Of a DNA stretch of 64,000 bases, positions 61,511-64,000 are shown one piece after another. Origin of the DNA: Caproicibacter sp046707225 (GTDB taxonomy: Bacteria > Bacillota > Clostridia > Oscillospirales > Acutalibacteraceae). The stretch's first letter is position 1, and each line of letters starts with the position of its first letter. The translations under genes and the position numbers were made by a program. Location of the stretch: assembly GCF_046707225.1 (NCBI RefSeq), contig NZ_JBJKOP010000035.1, positions 131,866 to 195,865 on the forward strand. The letters are read 5' to 3'. Below the pieces are notes generated by a model that was not told the DNA's origin, ran no database searches, and worked only from the letters and a program-made list of their open reading frames with translations.

Positions 61511-62340
61511 CTCGCCGCTTTTTGATTGGCCGCCCGATAGATGAAGACCGTGAAAGCCATGGCAGCCAAAAGGATAATGGAGAGCACGTTTGCGTCCGAT
61601 CGGTTAAAAACCGACATTTGGATCAGATACCCAATCTGAAGGGTGATTAAATTAATGCGGTTGTCGGTTATGGCCTGCGCCGTCGCATAGGTGCCGAGAG
61701 ACTGCAGAAAAACCAAGGTGGCCGACGAAAGAAAGGAAGGCAGCAGGACGGGCCCCGCGACTTTTCGAGCGTACTGGAATTTGCCGGCGCCGAGCGTGCG
61801 GGCGGCAGCGAACCATTCTTTTCGGACACAGCCGACCGCCGGTAGAAAAATCATGCACATGAAAGGGATGAGAAAGGAGAGGTACGCCCAGTGCAGGCCC
61901 ATCAGGCTTGCCAACTGAAATCCGGGGTAAAGTTCAATTCCGAAGCGCTTTAGGATTATCGTCAGCATACCGTTTGCACCCATCAGGGCGATGAAGGAAA
62001 ACGCCAGACTGATTCCTCCGTTATTTGCGCCGAAGTTGATGAACGCCATAAACCAGCCGTGCCTTGAAAGCTTATTTGCCCAGAACAAAGCAAGCATGGC
62101 ACCCAGCAGAGAGGATTCCGCCGTAGTCCAGAGGGCAAGCAGCAAACTGCCGCGCAGCGATTTCAGATAAGTGCTGTTCTTTAAAACGGCCGCCCATCCG
62201 CCGATTCCGCTGTCAAAACTGTGAATGATGATCGAAATCATCGGCAGGACCAGAAACAGGATGCAAAAAAGCAGATAAGGAAGAATCAGGAGCAGTGAAA
62301 CACCGTTTTTCTTGTATTTTTCCTTTGCCTTTTTTATCAT
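61498..62340 (-). CDS. phnU: Phosphonate ABC transporter permease (PhnU-like)
   Basis: 280 aa from the ATG at 62340, which overlaps the binding-protein stop (ATGA); the earlier ATG (62364) lies inside it. About six helices with the EAA segment (RKEWFAAARTLGAGKFQYARKVAGPVLLPSFL). Second gene of the transporter. Confidence 0.85.
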   Translation of the reverse strand: MIKKAKEKYKKNGVSLLLILPYLLFCILFLVLPMISIIIHSFDSGIGGWAAVLKNSTYLKSLRGSLLLALWTTAESSLLGAMLALFWANKLSRHGWFMAFINFGANNGGISLAFSFIALMGANGMLTIILKRFGIELYPGFQLASLMGLHWAYLSFLIPFMCMIFLPAVGCVRKEWFAAARTLGAGKFQYARKVAGPVLLPSFLSSATLVFLQSLGTYATAQAITDNRINLITLQIGYLIQMSVFNRSDANVLSIILLAAMAFTVFIYRAANQKAARWAG

Positions 62341-63443
62341 TGCCCCAAAACTTCCTTGCCCCATTTTTGCGCGATTTCATCCGGCGAAACGCTGTTCCAT
62401 TCGGATGGCTTGCCGCAATTGGTATAAAAACTGTCCGGCAGCAATTCGCTTTTAACGTCGTCCGGCAGTTTCAGATTTCCCTCGACATACCGGATGGGGT
62501 GCGCGTGTCCTTCTGCGAAAATCGCCTGGCCTTCATCGGAAGAAACAAAATCCGCAAACTTTTTCGCAAGACCGGGGTGCGGGGACCATTTGTTGATCAT
62601 TAAAGCGCTTGGGGCCCAGATGGAGCCTTCCTTCGGAAATACAATTTTAAAATTCGCCTGCCCTTTCAGGTCTTCCTGGTATCCTTTTGCGAGAAAATCA
62701 TAGACGATGTAGATGGGGACTTCCCCTTTTTGCAGGGTTGCGACGGATGCCGATATGTTTTTGATATTGCCTTCCTTTTGCAGTTTTGCGAAATAATCAA
62801 TGGAGGCGTCCACCTTTGTGATGTCTCCGCCTAACGCGTAAGCCGCAGCCAGAACCATATTCTGTCCGGAACCTGACGTCTGTGGATTGGCAATACAGAT
62901 CATGTCTTTATACTCGCTTTTCAGCAGATCGTTCCACGATTGAGGAACATCCTTTACAACGTCGGTGTTTACAAGGAATACCGGAACACCCACATAGGTG
63001 CCGAACCAGTTCCCGTCGGGATCCTTCGCCCAGTCGCCGATTTTATCCCAGTTCGCATTTTTGTAGCCCATTGTTACACCCTGCGAAACGGCTACCGGAC
63101 CCCACATCATTCCGATATCAGCCGTATCCGCGACGGGATTGTTTTTCTCCGCGCCGAATTTTTGGATTTCTTCGGCACTTGACATATCGGTATCCACATG
63201 GGTTGAACCGTACTTCTTATTGAAGGCCGCAAACATTTCTTTCCAATTTGCCCAGTCATCCGGCTGACCGTATGTTACGATTTTGTCCTCCTTTGCAGAC
63301 GGCGCTTTGCTGCCGCCCGCGCCGGAACATCCGGTGATCGAAAAAACAAGGGACAGCGCGAGGAAAACGCAGGATATCGGTTTTAGGTTTCTTTTACGGC
63401 TTCGCAAGCCGGGGGCATTTTTGCAGGCCCTGTTATGTAGCAT
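62337..63443 (-). CDS. phnS: Phosphonate-type ABC transporter binding lipoprotein
   Basis: 368 aa. Lipoprotein with a basic N-terminus, hydrophobic helix and lipobox SITGC (C39). Periplasmic binding protein type 2 (spermidine/putrescine- and iron-like fold): VTYGQPDDWANWKEMFAAFNKKYG, NPVADTADIGMMWGPVA, NPQTSGSGQNMVLAAAYALGG. First gene of the operon; AAAGGAG precedes the ATG. Substrate is inferred from the downstream phnW/phnX. Confidence 0.86.
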   Translation of the reverse strand: MLHNRACKNAPGLRSRKRNLKPISCVFLALSLVFSITGCSGAGGSKAPSAKEDKIVTYGQPDDWANWKEMFAAFNKKYGSTHVDTDMSSAEEIQKFGAEKNNPVADTADIGMMWGPVAVSQGVTMGYKNANWDKIGDWAKDPDGNWFGTYVGVPVFLVNTDVVKDVPQSWNDLLKSEYKDMICIANPQTSGSGQNMVLAAAYALGGDITKVDASIDYFAKLQKEGNIKNISASVATLQKGEVPIYIVYDFLAKGYQEDLKGQANFKIVFPKEGSIWAPSALMINKWSPHPGLAKKFADFVSSDEGQAIFAEGHAHPIRYVEGNLKLPDDVKSELLPDSFYTNCGKPSEWNSVSPDEIAQKWGKEVLGQ

Positions 63444-63602
63444 ACTTTTTGAACTCCTTTCAATTCGCCGCGTGTCTTTTTCAGGGGGGGTGCCTGAAGA
63501 AATTTGTTGATTTCGTGCCCAATTCTATCATCTTTCATAGCAAGTTTCCATTAACAGGAATTAAAAAACTAACGCTGATTTGGTTAAAAACTACAAAATA
63601 AA

Positions 63603-63640
63603 ACAGGACCTGTTGTAGAAAAAACCGCAACAAGCCCTGT
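63603..63640 (-). terminator. Terminator of the upstream RpiR-type gene
   Basis: ACAGGGCTTGTTG / CAACAGGTCCTGT stem, imperfect, with T-rich sequence following on the minus strand. The 212 bases between the RpiR fragment and phnS carry this and the phnS leader. Confidence 0.6.
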
Positions 63641-63655
63641 CATGCAAAGAAAAAG

Positions 63656-63994
63656 TTACAAGGGAGGGGAACCGCGATCCGCGATCATGGAACCGCTTTG
63701 ATCCAATGCCCGAGAAAATCTTTTATAATCGCTTAAAATTACACCCATATAAAGCATATCGACCACGGTGAGCTGAGTGATTCGTGAAAAAATTGCGTTA
63801 CCGTAAATTTTGCCCCTGCCGCTACCGGCAAGGATACAGACATCGGCGTTTCTGCTGATGGGCACATCCTCGAAATTAAGGAACCTCTGAACAAATGGCA
63901 TAAATAGAGACTTTAGCGAAGTGAGAGCAAGGAAGCGCTGCAGACCGGTTGTAAGTGCCGCATTTTGATCCCGCATTACCGGATTCATCCCCAA
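63656..63994 (-). CDS. RpiR/MurR-type regulator, C-terminal fragment at window edge
   Basis: The last 70 residues (PISRNADVCILAGSGRGKIYGNAIFSRITQLTVVDMLYMGVILSDY...) are the C-terminal end of a SIS domain as found in RpiR-family sugar-phosphate regulators. The region before it (to the window edge) does not read well as SIS sequence and might be frameshifted or decayed. The gene continues off the window on the minus strand; the HTH part is not visible. Confidence 0.6.
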   Translation of the reverse strand: MGMNPVMRDQNAALTTGLQRFLALTSLKSLFMPFVQRFLNFEDVPISRNADVCILAGSGRGKIYGNAIFSRITQLTVVDMLYMGVILSDYKRFSRALDQSGSMIADRGSPPL

Positions 63995-64000
63995 GTTTTG

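Noticed and set aside
1..64000. CRISPR array, tRNA/rRNA genes, prophage or transposase
   Set aside because: I found no regular spacer repeats, no cloverleaf-like sequence with a T-loop consensus, and no transposase or phage structural motifs.

Overview
The window looks like a chromosomal segment of an anaerobic, moderately GC-rich Clostridia, most likely an Oscillospiraceae/Acutalibacteraceae-type relative (Caproiciproducens/Caproicibacter-like). The grounds are the rpoA-rplQ end of a ribosomal operon, RuvX and DUF1292 proteins, two DegV proteins, a T-box, an ECF niacin importer with its NiaR regulator, a PyrK/PyrD class IB pyrimidine cluster and many TTG/GTG starts. The taxonomic placement is inference. 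I see no rRNA, tRNA, CRISPR array, prophage or intact transposase gene.

Layout. 0-7 kb: rpoA-rplQ, two small membrane proteins, the serC-serA serine operon (minus strand) and a tandem pair of paralogous exported proteins. 6.8-12.8 kb: one tightly packed plus-strand operon with a DUF218 protein, pyrC, pyrF, pyrK, pyrD, a 48-residue Cys-rich protein, a histidine phosphatase and ruvX. 12.8-18.8 kb: two DegV genes, a DUF1292 gene followed by a structured RNA, an mRNA-free stretch with a near-consensus promoter, a T-box in front of a BASS transporter, and niaR-niaX. 19-27.5 kb: prfC, an AT-rich patch with a secreted protein, glutathione peroxidase, thioredoxin reductase, a patatin, a lytic transglycosylase and a two-component system. 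27.6-33 kb: a five-gene MacA/MacB-type export operon with two unusual exported accessory proteins.

33-40 kb: an arabinose-type sugar locus on the minus strand (binding protein, ATPase, permease, AraR) whose last gene, araB, is a heavily frameshifted pseudogene split by a 133-bp MITE-like element. A second, inverted copy of that element lies upstream of the operon. 40-46 kb: a TetR-MmpL-large exported protein operon with a nearly ideal double-operator promoter. 46-54 kb: an FAD/Rieske oxidoreductase overlapped by a tocopherol-cyclase-like gene, a GNAT, a YyaL-type DUF255 protein, an iron alcohol dehydrogenase, a HAD phosphatase and a FUSC-like exporter. 54-64 kb: a LysR regulator divergent from a 2-hydroxyacid dehydrogenase, then a seven-gene 2-aminoethylphosphonate operon (binding protein, two permeases, ATPase, alkaline-phosphatase-superfamily hydrolase, PhnW, PhnX), and the 3' end of an RpiR-type regulator cut by the window edge.

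How it fits together: the segment combines housekeeping genes (transcription, translation, pyrimidine and serine synthesis, redox defence) with nutrient-scavenging cassettes (niacin, arabinose, phosphonate) and envelope export systems, each beside its own regulator. The most unusual parts are the decayed araB with its MITE-like pair, the untranslated 14.5-15.0 kb transcript region, the accessory proteins of the MacAB-like operon and the extra hydrolase in the phosphonate operon.
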